From: Bacillota bacterium
GTDB lineage: Bacteria; Bacillota; Clostridia; Acetivibrionales; DSM-1351
Length of the DNA: 9,221 nt
Reading direction: 5' to 3'
Assembly (NCBI GenBank): GCA_023426005.1
Contig: JAFABO010000003.1
Location: 1 to 9,221 of the forward strand
A program made the position numbers and the translations under genes. Positions 1-6,368 of the stretch are shown here, in pieces; positions within the stretch are counted from its first letter, which is position 1; the number at the start of each line of letters is the position of its first letter. The notes beneath the pieces were generated by a model that saw only the letters and a list, made by a program, of their open reading frames with translations, searched no databases and had not been told where the DNA came from.

Positions 1-2134
1 AGGATTTCCATGCAGCAGGTATTGACGGATTGAACAGGAGCATTTCGCCGTCGGATCTCATACCTCCGAAACCGTATACTATATTGACCCATGCGGCGGC
101 AATGGAAGTGGTATGCAAACCTTCCCTAGTGTTTCTGTTATAGTTGTCCAGGTCCATACGGGTTGCAAAACTGAAGAAGTCAAAGGCTTCCCTGTGACAT
201 CCCAGCTCGGAGGCCAGAACCGAGTGAACCGACGGTGAAAGCGAGGATTCATGTATGCATCTGGGCTCATAGAATTCGTAATTTACTTTTTTGCTTTGAC
301 GTGAAAAATCCTGATTGTGCAGGAACATGAACATCAGCACATCCGGCTGCTTTATCATGTCATTTCTGTATATCCTGTCATAGGACCAGTTGTGATAAAG
401 TGGAAAGTCTGCAACAGGTATGGATTTGATATCAATATGGGGCAGATCGAAGTACCCTTCGTGCTGTTCATATATTCCTGTCGCTGCTTCCAGTGGAATC
501 CTCATATTTTCAGCCATACGGCTCCAGTTATCCAATTCGGCCGCATCAAGGCCGAGCTTCTTTTGAATCTGCACATATGCTTCGGATTTAACGGCTTTAG
601 TCTCCGATAAAACATCGATAGTATACTCAAAGGTCTTTTTGGCCATAAAATTTGTGTAGCAGTTATTGTTGACCATCATCTGGAATTCATCGGGACCCAT
701 GACACCATAATACCCGAATCTGCCCGTCCTGGAGCTCCACTGGCCCCTTGTGGCAAGAAAGCGGCATATCTGCACCAGCATCTCCAAACCCTTTTCATGC
801 AGGAAGGCCCTATCTCCCGTAAGCTTTACATAATGCCTAATGCCATAGGCTACTGCCGTACTCGGTTGGAATTGGAGACTTGCATGCTGCCATAGTGTGC
901 AGCTCTCCGTTCCGTCCAGTGTCGCTATGGGATAACATGCTCCGTCACAGTCCAGGTCTCCCGCCCGTTCAATTGCCTGCGGAAGAGTGCTGTATCTGTA
1001 CTCCAGCAGGTTCCTTGCCGCTTTTGGGTTACTGAAAAGGTAAAAGGGCAGACAGTAAGTCTCGGTATCCCAGAAGGCATTTCCGCCGTACGCCTCCCCG
1101 GTCAGACCCTTTGCCCCGATATTCATGCCGGAATCCTCCCCGTGGTAGGTCTGATGCATCTGAAAAATGCAGTATCTTATTCCCTGCTGATTGTCGTCAT
1201 CACCCTCAATGGAAATATCAAAATTATCCCAGATTCCGTTCCAGTAGACTCTATTTTCAGCCAGGACCTCATCGTACTTTTTTACGCAGTTCAGTTTTGC
1301 AAGTTCAGTTCCCTCAAACCATACGTCTTCAGGATTCTTAGACGTATTCTTTTCGGCATGCACCACAGCCGCCTTGTCAAAGTGGAGCTTTTTTCCCTTT
1401 TCCAGAACCAGGTCAAAGCCCAGGTAATTCAATTTATCCTTCTCAACATATGTATAATCCAATATTTGCCTGCTTTGTATTCTAAATCCGGCATATACCA
1501 GCTGCCCGCTTGATTTGGTCCTTCCCAGGCTTCCGGTGATGCCGTCCGCAATTCCCTGCTTCAGACAATCCCAAAGACTTCTTTGCATGGTCTCATGTAT
1601 GGGTGAAAAGTCAAGACCGGCTTTGACTGCAATTTCTCCCGAAAAATTTACAGGTTCAAGTGCAACTCTCTGGCAGCCCAGTTTGGGTGTTATCATGCTC
1701 AGAAATCTTACAAGCTCCACCTTGAGTTCCTTCCCGGTTTTTGTATGCCATAGGAACTCTCTGGTCAGTACACCGGCTCTCATGTCCAGCTTTCTCTTGA
1801 AGCCGCTGATTTTACTCTTTGCAAGGTCAAGTTCCTCTCCATCCAGTTCCAATCTGGTGTAAAGCCAGTCAACACCGTTGACCATGAAGGTTCCGCGGTT
1901 TGAAATGCCCCTGTAGGCGGATTTTTCCGTTATATTTTCTTCGTATACCCCGTTCAGATAACTTCCCTGCAGTTTGTCACCGCTGTAGCCCTCTTCAAAA
2001 TATCCGCGCACTCCCATGTACTCATTCCCAAGTGAAAATACCGACTCGGATACACGGCCGTACTCAGGATCAAAGCCTTCTTCAATTACCTCCCAGGGAC
2101 ATACTTTAAAATATTTATCTGCAAATTTACCCAT
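1..2134 (-). CDS. Glycoside hydrolase family 65 phosphorylase (alpha-glucoside phosphorylase, specificity unresolved), C-terminus truncated by window
   Basis: Reading the minus strand from an ATG at 2134-2132 gives 711 intact codons without a stop before the window ends; GH65 enzymes are usually about 750-790 residues, so only the C-terminal beta domain is probably missing. A GGAGG sits 4 nt before the ATG. The N-terminal third is the family's beta-sandwich domain, followed from about residue 320 by the (alpha/alpha)6 barrel. Visible motifs are FWDTE (354-358), GPDEF with the presumed general-acid Glu483, YEPR followed by H-E-S-S-L-S-P, and the phosphate-site motif GLHTTSIAAAW (His674). Established chemistry is inverting phosphorolysis of an alpha-glucosidic bond to beta-glucose 1-phosphate, in the cytoplasm (no signal peptide). 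Three positions look atypical: FQ after GPDE instead of Y-H or Y-N, Asn352 where GH65 enzymes usually have His before FWDTE, and a barrel segment (LQFQPSTAVAYG) unlike the usual HI-ADIAYA. Family call is firm; kojibiose, nigerose, glucosylglycerol or glucosylrhamnose are only candidate substrates. Confidence 0.95.
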   Translation of the reverse strand, partial: MGKFADKYFKVCPWEVIEEGFDPEYGRVSESVFSLGNEYMGVRGYFEEGYSGDKLQGSYLNGVYEENITEKSAYRGISNRGTFMVNGVDWLYTRLELDGEELDLAKSKISGFKRKLDMRAGVLTREFLWHTKTGKELKVELVRFLSMITPKLGCQRVALEPVNFSGEIAVKAGLDFSPIHETMQRSLWDCLKQGIADGITGSLGRTKSSGQLVYAGFRIQSRQILDYTYVEKDKLNYLGFDLVLEKGKKLHFDKAAVVHAEKNTSKNPEDVWFEGTELAKLNCVKKYDEVLAENRVYWNGIWDNFDISIEGDDDNQQGIRYCIFQMHQTYHGEDSGMNIGAKGLTGEAYGGNAFWDTETYCLPFYLFSNPKAARNLLEYRYSTLPQAIERAGDLDCDGACYPIATLDGTESCTLWQHASLQFQPSTAVAYGIRHYVKLTGDRAFLHEKGLEMLVQICRFLATRGQWSSRTGRFGYYGVMGPDEFQMMVNNNCYTNFMAKKTFEYTIDVLSETKAVKSEAYVQIQKKLGLDAAELDNWSRMAENMRIPLEAATGIYEQHEGYFDLPHIDIKSIPVADFPLYHNWSYDRIYRNDMIKQPDVLMFMFLHNQDFSRQSKKVNYEFYEPRCIHESSLSPSVHSVLASELGCHREAFDFFSFATRMDLDNYNRNTREGLHTTSIAAAWVNIVYGFGGMRSDGEMLLFNPSIPAAWKS

Positions 2135-2222
2135 ATAGCCTCCATCTTTGAATCACAGTGTTTATATTTGCATGTATTTTAATTACATTTTTAATAAATT
2201 TTAACTTGCCTAAACTAAAGAA

Positions 2223-2250
2223 GGTTGGCACAGAACCAGCTGTGCCAACC
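2223..2250 (-). terminator. Strong stem-loop after the solute-binding protein gene (terminator or attenuator)
   Basis: A perfect 11-bp stem (2223-2233 pairs with 2240-2250, arms GGTTGGCACAG and CTGTGCCAACC) encloses a 6-nt loop. On the minus strand it lies 23 nt past the stop of the binding-protein gene and is followed by a T-rich but interrupted tract (TTCTTTAGTTT). It is therefore a plausible imperfect intrinsic terminator. Because the GH65 gene starts only about 90 nt further on in the same direction, partial termination or protection of the binding-protein mRNA 3' end is more likely than a hard operon end. I see no convincing -35/-10 pair for a separate GH65 promoter in the AT-rich stretch 2144-2222. 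Confidence 0.7.
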
Positions 2251-2273
2251 AACCTTTCAGTAGAGAGCATTAA

Positions 2274-3854
2274 TTATTTCTTTTTAGCTGCTACAAATTC
2301 ATCCAGCTGTTTTTGTTTTTCTGTAATAACTTTTTCCATTCCGGCTGCCTTTAAGGCATCATTGAATTTAGGAATTGTTGTTGCAGGGTCTACCGAGCCG
2401 GAATATATGGCACCTGTGTACTGCTTGATTACATTGTTATATGCGGCAACTTCGTTCTTTACAGGTGTTGGATCAAAACTGAAACCGAGAGCCGCCGATC
2501 TGTCGGCACTTTCGTTGAACTTCTTGTACTGGTCGTAAATATCCTTCTCATCCGCTTCCCACAGATAGTTAAGTGTAACATCACCCATCAGCCAGCTCAT
2601 GTTCAGGTTATAAGTTGAATTTTCAGCCGTCATTCCATCCGGATACTTGATGGTATTCTCATCGGCTTTTACATAGTCCTTACCTTCAATACCCCAGTTC
2701 AACAGGTTAACCAGGTATTTGTCCTTATGGAGCAGGTTTGCAAACATTACCGAACGTGCGGGATCGTTTGCCGTGCTTGGTACTGCAAGTATGGCGCTTG
2801 CTGCATCACTTGTGGTCATATACGGCTTATCCATTGGGATATAGATTACAGGCATACCGCATTGACGGCCTTCCTGTGCTGCTATACCCGGTTTTCCCGA
2901 CTGGCCGTAACCTGCGGCCTTTTTAGCTTTAACTGCCAGGTATTCCATCTGGGTTGTCGAAGCGGCATCCTTATTTACGTAACCCTTGGTAAACCACTCG
3001 CGGGTTAATTTGGCAGCGTCCATGAAATCCTGCTGTTCAAACATGTTTACAACCTTTGTGTCTCCTGCTGTTCTGCTGATACAGCCCGGACCGTCACCAA
3101 GGGTATCATAGGCATTTATAGCCATCATCTGAACCATTGGTGAATTTTCAGATCTTGCTGCCAGAGGGGACATTCCGGGTTCGCCCTGTTTTATTTTTTC
3201 GAGGTAGGGAGTCAGGTCGGACCAGGTCTTGATTGTATCGGCACTGATGCCGTATTTGTCTGCTATTTCCTTATTGAAAATCAAACCTTTATCGGCAGCC
3301 CATTCCTTGTAGCCTGTAAGACCATATGCCTTGCCGCCTATAAAGCCGGCTTCTCTGACATCCTGCGGAACTGTTGCCAGATAGTCGGGAGCATATTGTG
3401 CAATCAAATCATCTACTGCAAGAATTTGTTTCTTTGCCGCGAACTGCGCTTCAAACATCCAGGATGCAGTAAACATCAAATCAAATTTCTCGCCTGAAGC
3501 AAACATAAGATTAACTTTATTAGCGTAATTTCCCCATGAAATCGGACGGTATTCCAGAGTAGCGTTTATTTTCTCTGTCAGATATTTACTCGCTTCTTCA
3601 TTTACTGCCGCCAAATTCTTAGGAGTTTCACCCATTGTTACAAAAACAAGCTTTACAGGTTTCAATGTCTTGGGATCAATCGCGCCTGCCTCGGTCGATG
3701 CAGCGGCGGTCGATTCGGCAGCTGCAGTCGATACAGCAGCTGTTTCAGTTGAAGTGCCCGCAGCTGAGGATGTGGTTGAGCTCCCGCATCCTGAAAGAGC
3801 CATGGTAACTGAGAATGAAACTGCCAATAACAAAGTTCCAATCCTTTTTTTCAT
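2274..3854 (-). CDS. Extracellular solute-binding lipoprotein of a LipO/YtcQ-type carbohydrate ABC transporter
   Basis: 526 residues from an ATG with GGAGGG 6 nt upstream. The N-terminus is a lipoprotein signal: MKKR, a hydrophobic stretch, then lipobox L-S-G-C with the lipidated Cys at residue 23. A Ser/Thr/Ala-rich low-complexity tether (about 24-60, with repeated STAA/ESTA units) follows, which should hold the protein off the membrane. The globular part begins with a family 1 solute-binding pattern (KPVKLVFVTMG, then WGNYANKVNLMFASGEKFDLMF), and the C-terminal 130 or so residues resemble the DUF3502 region of LipO-like proteins (GFSFDPTPVKNEVAAYNNV near 457). By family it captures a sugar outside the membrane and delivers it to the two permeases encoded just upstream (49 nt separate it from the YtcP-type gene). 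The ligand cannot be read from the sequence; the GH65 gene next door suggests an alpha-glucoside. Confidence 0.93.
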   Translation of the reverse strand: MKKRIGTLLLAVSFSVTMALSGCGSSTTSSAAGTSTETAAVSTAAAESTAAASTEAGAIDPKTLKPVKLVFVTMGETPKNLAAVNEEASKYLTEKINATLEYRPISWGNYANKVNLMFASGEKFDLMFTASWMFEAQFAAKKQILAVDDLIAQYAPDYLATVPQDVREAGFIGGKAYGLTGYKEWAADKGLIFNKEIADKYGISADTIKTWSDLTPYLEKIKQGEPGMSPLAARSENSPMVQMMAINAYDTLGDGPGCISRTAGDTKVVNMFEQQDFMDAAKLTREWFTKGYVNKDAASTTQMEYLAVKAKKAAGYGQSGKPGIAAQEGRQCGMPVIYIPMDKPYMTTSDAASAILAVPSTANDPARSVMFANLLHKDKYLVNLLNWGIEGKDYVKADENTIKYPDGMTAENSTYNLNMSWLMGDVTLNYLWEADEKDIYDQYKKFNESADRSAALGFSFDPTPVKNEVAAYNNVIKQYTGAIYSGSVDPATTIPKFNDALKAAGMEKVITEKQKQLDEFVAAKKK

Positions 3855-3903
3855 TTTATACCCTCCATATAAAACTTTATTAATAATCAGGCCTTTACCT
3901 GTA

Positions 3904-4785
3904 TTATCCTTTTACTGCCCCGATAGTCAATCCCTTTATAAAGTACTTCTGGAAGAAGGGATATGCAAATATTATGGGGCCTATCGCCACGATTGCCATA
4001 GCCATTCTCGAGCTCTCCTGCGGAAGGGAGGCCAGAGAAGCCGACATATTATTGCTCCGGGTGTTCTGGGCGAGGTACTGGATGTTCAACAAAATACTCT
4101 GTAAAACGTACTGCATGCTATAATTATCATGATTGACCTGGAAGATCATGCTGTTATACCAGTCATTCCAGTATGCCAGCGTGGCGAACAAGCCTATTGT
4201 GGCATATACTGGTTTGGACAGGGGTATCACTATCTGGACAAATATTCTGAATTCGCCTGCGCCGTCCATATTGGCCGCCTCCAGCAACTCCCCCGGTATT
4301 GTATTCAGAAAGAACGTTCTCATTATCAACACATTGAATCCGTTGAGGAGAAGTCCCGGAACAACCAGAGCCCAAATATTGTCGTTAAAGTGCAGATAAT
4401 TTTTCATTACAATATACCAGGGAACCAGGCCGCCATTGAATAAGATGGTCAGCACCACAAACATTGAGAAGAACCTTCTGAATGGCATGCTCTTTCTGGA
4501 AAGCGGATAAGCCAGTGCCGAAGTAATTATCATACAGGCCAGGGTCCCTACGACAGTAGCAAAGATAGTGTTGCCGTAGGCTCTTAGTAAAACATGCGGA
4601 TCATTAAATATGTACTGATAGGCATAGGTTGAAAATTCATGGGGGAACAACGAGTAGCCGTATTTGTTTATTGAATCTTCGCTGGAAAGTGATATTGCAA
4701 CTACCAGTAATACCGGCAGAATTGCCGCAGCAGAGCAAAATATGAATATAACATGTATTAACCAGTGAGTTCTGTTATTTTTCAT
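3904..4785 (-). CDS. Carbohydrate ABC transporter permease, YtcP type (CUT1 MalG-like)
   Basis: 293 residues from an ATG preceded by GGAGGT with 9 nt spacing. The protein has a cytoplasmic N-terminus, a first membrane segment at about 10-31 and roughly five more hydrophobic segments. The cytoplasmic EAA loop that contacts the ATPase is clear at 169-175 (EAANMDG, then a conserved G and IPLSKPV). The C-terminus YPFFQKYFIKGLTIGAVKG is the typical ending of YtcP/MalG-type permeases. It should pair with the LplB-type permease encoded 73 nt upstream to form the translocation pore for the sugar bound by the downstream lipoprotein. Neither permease carries nucleotide-binding motifs and no ATPase gene is present, so the energising subunit must be encoded elsewhere. 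Confidence 0.94.
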   Translation of the reverse strand: MKNNRTHWLIHVIFIFCSAAAILPVLLVVAISLSSEDSINKYGYSLFPHEFSTYAYQYIFNDPHVLLRAYGNTIFATVVGTLACMIITSALAYPLSRKSMPFRRFFSMFVVLTILFNGGLVPWYIVMKNYLHFNDNIWALVVPGLLLNGFNVLIMRTFFLNTIPGELLEAANMDGAGEFRIFVQIVIPLSKPVYATIGLFATLAYWNDWYNSMIFQVNHDNYSMQYVLQSILLNIQYLAQNTRSNNMSASLASLPQESSRMAMAIVAIGPIIFAYPFFQKYFIKGLTIGAVKG

Positions 4786-4858
4786 CTTTTATTGACCTCC
4801 ATAAGCCGATGATGGATTTAGCCGAAACATTGAGAACATTTATTTGAATATATAATCC

Positions 4859-5824
4859 CTAGAACAGAGCGTTTTCAGGGCTGATTTTACGAACCACCAG
4901 ATTTGTGGTCAGCACCAATATGAAACCCACCACAGACTGATAAAAGCCCGCTGCAGATGACATACCGATATCCCCCATGTTTACAAGGCTGTTGTATACG
5001 TATGTATCAATGACATTTGTTACGGGCAGCAGAGTGCCTGAACCCATTGGAAGCTGGTAAAACAGGCCGAAATCCGAATAGAATATTCTTCCGATGGAGA
5101 GAATTGTCATAATGACCATAACAGGCACCAGCAGCGGAAGGGTTATATATTTGACCTGCTGCCACTTTCTGGCACCGTCTATTGTGGCGGCTTCATAATA
5201 TTCCGTATCTATCCCGGTCATTGCCGAGATGTATATGATACTGCCGTATCCCACATTCTTCCAGGCATTTGTTATAACCAGTATAAAGGGCCAGTATTTC
5301 GGTTCCAGATACCATGATATGGGTTCAACACCAAATGATTTTAATATGTACCTGTTAACAAGTCCGGAATCCGGATTCAGCAGCGAATATACCAGATATG
5401 CAACAATTACTGCCGACAGAAAGAACGGAAGCAGTACCGCACTCTGGTAAAATCTTTTTGAATAACGGTTGCGTACTTCATTCAATAAAACAGCCATGGC
5501 CACCGACATAACTAAATTAACCACTATGAAAACGGCGTTGTAGCCCAAAGTATTCCGGGTCATTATAAATGCGTCAGGCGTATCAAACAGATATCTGAAA
5601 TTATCAAAACCAACCGTCGGGCTGAACAAAAATCCATCTTCAAAGTTATAATTTTTAAAGGCAATTATAATACCAAACATCGGGATATAATTATTCAGCA
5701 GCATATAAATTATTCCCGGCAGCATCAAAAGATAAAGCACCTTGTGCCGCAATACGGCATTCCACCTGTTCCGTCTTTTAATGGAGCTGGCCGTGTTGCT
5801 TCCAACTTTAACGATTGTATCCAT
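4859..5824 (-). CDS. Carbohydrate ABC transporter permease, LplB type (CUT1 MalF-like)
   Basis: 321 residues if begun at ATG 5824-5822, beginning MDTIVKVGS. I prefer this start because AGGAG (5838-5834) lies 9 nt upstream; the longer reading frame starting with TTG at 5848 would place that ribosome binding site inside the gene. A positively charged N-terminus (KRRNRW) precedes a first membrane helix around VLYLLMLPGIIYML and the family pattern NNYIPMFGIIIAFKNY. About six membrane segments are visible. The EAA loop is at 211-217 (EAATIDGA, followed by K-W-Q and LPLLVPV), as expected for the LplB/YteP group. It is the first gene of the transporter operon and follows a long non-coding stretch with a candidate promoter, consistent with transcription independent of, but probably controlled by, the two-component system upstream. 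Confidence 0.94.
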   Translation of the reverse strand: MDTIVKVGSNTASSIKRRNRWNAVLRHKVLYLLMLPGIIYMLLNNYIPMFGIIIAFKNYNFEDGFLFSPTVGFDNFRYLFDTPDAFIMTRNTLGYNAVFIVVNLVMSVAMAVLLNEVRNRYSKRFYQSAVLLPFFLSAVIVAYLVYSLLNPDSGLVNRYILKSFGVEPISWYLEPKYWPFILVITNAWKNVGYGSIIYISAMTGIDTEYYEAATIDGARKWQQVKYITLPLLVPVMVIMTILSIGRIFYSDFGLFYQLPMGSGTLLPVTNVIDTYVYNSLVNMGDIGMSSAAGFYQSVVGFILVLTTNLVVRKISPENALF

Positions 5825-5833
5825 TTGAAAGGT

Positions 5834-5838
5834 CTCCT
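5834..5838 (-). promoter_or_regulatory. Ribosome binding site that fixes the start of the LplB-type permease
   Basis: The minus strand reads AGGAG here, 9 nt before ATG 5824-5822. No comparable purine-rich site precedes the alternative TTG at 5848, so translation most likely begins at the ATG. Confidence 0.75.
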
Positions 5839-5879
5839 GTAAATTCAATTGTGACTGGTTGCTTGGAATCTATGTCTGT

Positions 5880-5885
5880 ATTATA
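5880..5885 (-). promoter_or_regulatory. Candidate -10 box of the transporter operon
   Basis: The minus strand reads TATAAT within GGTTATATAATACAG, about 56 nt before the chosen permease start. No good -35 hexamer lies at 16-18 nt distance. A weak -35 is expected for a promoter that depends on an activator such as an AraC-type regulator, but the same observation also means the call rests on one hexamer in AT-rich DNA. Confidence 0.4.
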
Positions 5886-5929
5886 TAACCTTGCATAAAG
5901 CTGACTCTACCAAATCCGTGACATCATAT

Positions 5930-5943
5930 GTAACAATTGTTAC
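5930..5943. promoter_or_regulatory. Perfect 14-bp palindrome, candidate operator
   Basis: GTAACAATTGTTAC is identical on both strands. It lies 45 bp upstream of the candidate -10 box of the transporter operon, a place suitable for an activator or repressor site. AraC-type regulators usually bind direct repeats, so a symmetrical site would fit a dimeric regulator other than the adjacent YesN-like protein. Binding is inferred from position and symmetry only. Confidence 0.4.
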
Positions 5944-5987
5944 CTCTTTTCAAAGAATAGATTTGTATAATTCGCACAAAAAATGAA

Positions 5988-6027
5988 CTGGTGTCCGAGT
6001 GAATAAAATTTATTCATTGTGCACCAG
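5988..6027. repeat. Separate 40-nt hairpin left of the large inverted repeat
   Basis: CTGGTG (5988-5993) pairs with CACCAG (6022-6027), and TGAATAAA (6000-6007) pairs with TTTATTCA (6009-6016). Between them is an internal loop of 6 nt (5994-5999) against 5 nt (6017-6021). The apical loop would be a single base, so the top pairs must open in RNA. On neither strand is it followed by a run of T expected of a terminator. Confidence 0.6.
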
Positions 6028-6042
6028 CCCCTTCACAGTAGG

Positions 6043-6329
6043 TAAATTAACGCGTTGTGCCAGTTAATTTATTTACTGCTTTACCTGTGTAATTTTTTTA
6101 TATCAACTGGTAACTTCCGTACTAACTTCATGAAATAAGAATGCCCCCAAAACAATTACGAAAATTGTATCGTCTCATTTAAAGCGGTTTTACCTTCGTC
6201 TACAATTTACCGCAATTGTTTTTAACTGTGCATCTTATTTCATAAAGTTGTACTCGCGTACCAGTTGATTCTGATTAAATCTATCTGTAAAGCAAAACAA
6301 AATTTTAATTAACACAACGGGTTAAATTA
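6043..6329. repeat. Large nested imperfect inverted repeat (about 287 bp)
   Basis: Outer arms: TAA 6043-6045 with TTA 6327-6329, TTAAC 6047-6051 with GTTAA 6321-6325, CGTTGTG 6053-6059 with CACAACG 6313-6319, TTAATT 6064-6069 with AATTAA 6307-6312, GCTTTAC 6078-6084 with GTAAAGC 6287-6293. Inner arms: a 164-nt hairpin at 6104-6267. The left outer arm carries an extra CCAG (6060-6063). The two halves diverge in short internal loops, as expected for an old duplicated or inserted palindromic element or for a structured RNA. No transposase gene and no clear target-site duplication were seen. Confidence 0.75.
6104..6267 (-). repeat. 164-nt central hairpin of the large inverted repeat
   Basis: Paired blocks: CAACTGGTA 6104-6112 with TACCAGTTG 6259-6267; GTAC 6119-6122 with 6250-6253; AACTT 6124-6128 with AAGTT 6245-6249; ATGAAATAAGA 6130-6140 with TCTTATTTCAT 6233-6243; TGC 6142-6144 with GCA 6230-6232; AAAACAATT 6149-6157 with AATTGTTTT 6214-6222; CG 6159-6160 with 6211-6212; AAATTGTA 6162-6169 with TACAATTT 6201-6208. 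This gives about 50 pairs around a loop near 6173-6196. Strand is given as minus because the mismatches at 6129/6244 and 6158/6213 become G-U pairs only in a minus-strand transcript. Confidence 0.75.
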
Positions 6330-6368
6330 ACTTATAATGCCAGTTTTAAATTAATCCCGGCTCTGCAG

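Larger units (their letters stand above)
5825..6368. other. 544-bp AT-rich gap without a gene, between regulator and transporter operon, rich in inverted repeats
   Basis: No reading frame here resembles a protein. Going leftwards (the direction of transcription) from the regulator stop it holds a nested inverted repeat (6043-6329), a separate hairpin (5988-6027), a perfect 14-bp palindrome (5930-5943), a candidate -10 box (5880-5885) and the permease ribosome binding site. I found no standard terminator directly behind the regulator gene, so transcripts from the two-component system may run into this structured stretch. The pentamer ACTGG or its complement CCAGT occurs six times (5854, 5987, 6060, 6106, 6261, 6340). 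Confidence 0.8.

Noticed and set aside
79..270. Minus-strand 63-codon frame near the left end
   Set aside because: It is an out-of-frame reading within the GH65 gene, whose correct frame carries the conserved HTTSIAAAW motif in the same stretch.
1142..1862. Plus-strand frames of 115-123 codons opposite the GH65 gene
   Set aside because: They lie wholly antisense to a clearly conserved enzyme and show no recognisable protein features.
3670..4104. Plus-strand open reading frame of 144 codons with an Ala/Val/Asp-rich start
   Set aside because: It runs antisense to the low-complexity tether of the lipoprotein and across the gap into the permease gene; its composition mirrors the opposite strand, and it has no ribosome binding site or family resemblance.
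4786..4858. Promoter or structure between the two permease genes
   Set aside because: Apart from the GGAGGT ribosome binding site I see no hairpin or convincing promoter in these 73 nt; the genes appear co-transcribed.
5825..5848. TTG at 5848 as start of the LplB-type permease, adding 8 residues
   Set aside because: The AGGAG ribosome binding site lies inside that extension and is well spaced for the ATG at 5824.
5961..5980. Possible second operator TTTGT-N9-ACAAA
   Set aside because: Only five symmetrical pairs in AT-rich DNA with a mismatch next to them; no better than chance.
6179..6192. CcpA (cre-like) site in the loop of the central hairpin, around AAAGCGGTTTTA
   Set aside because: It matches only 11 of 14 positions of TGAAAGCGCTTTCA and lacks the most conserved outer G and C, so it is not supported.
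5849..6368. CRISPR array or tandem repeat
   Set aside because: The repeats are inverted and nested, without regular spacing or identical units.
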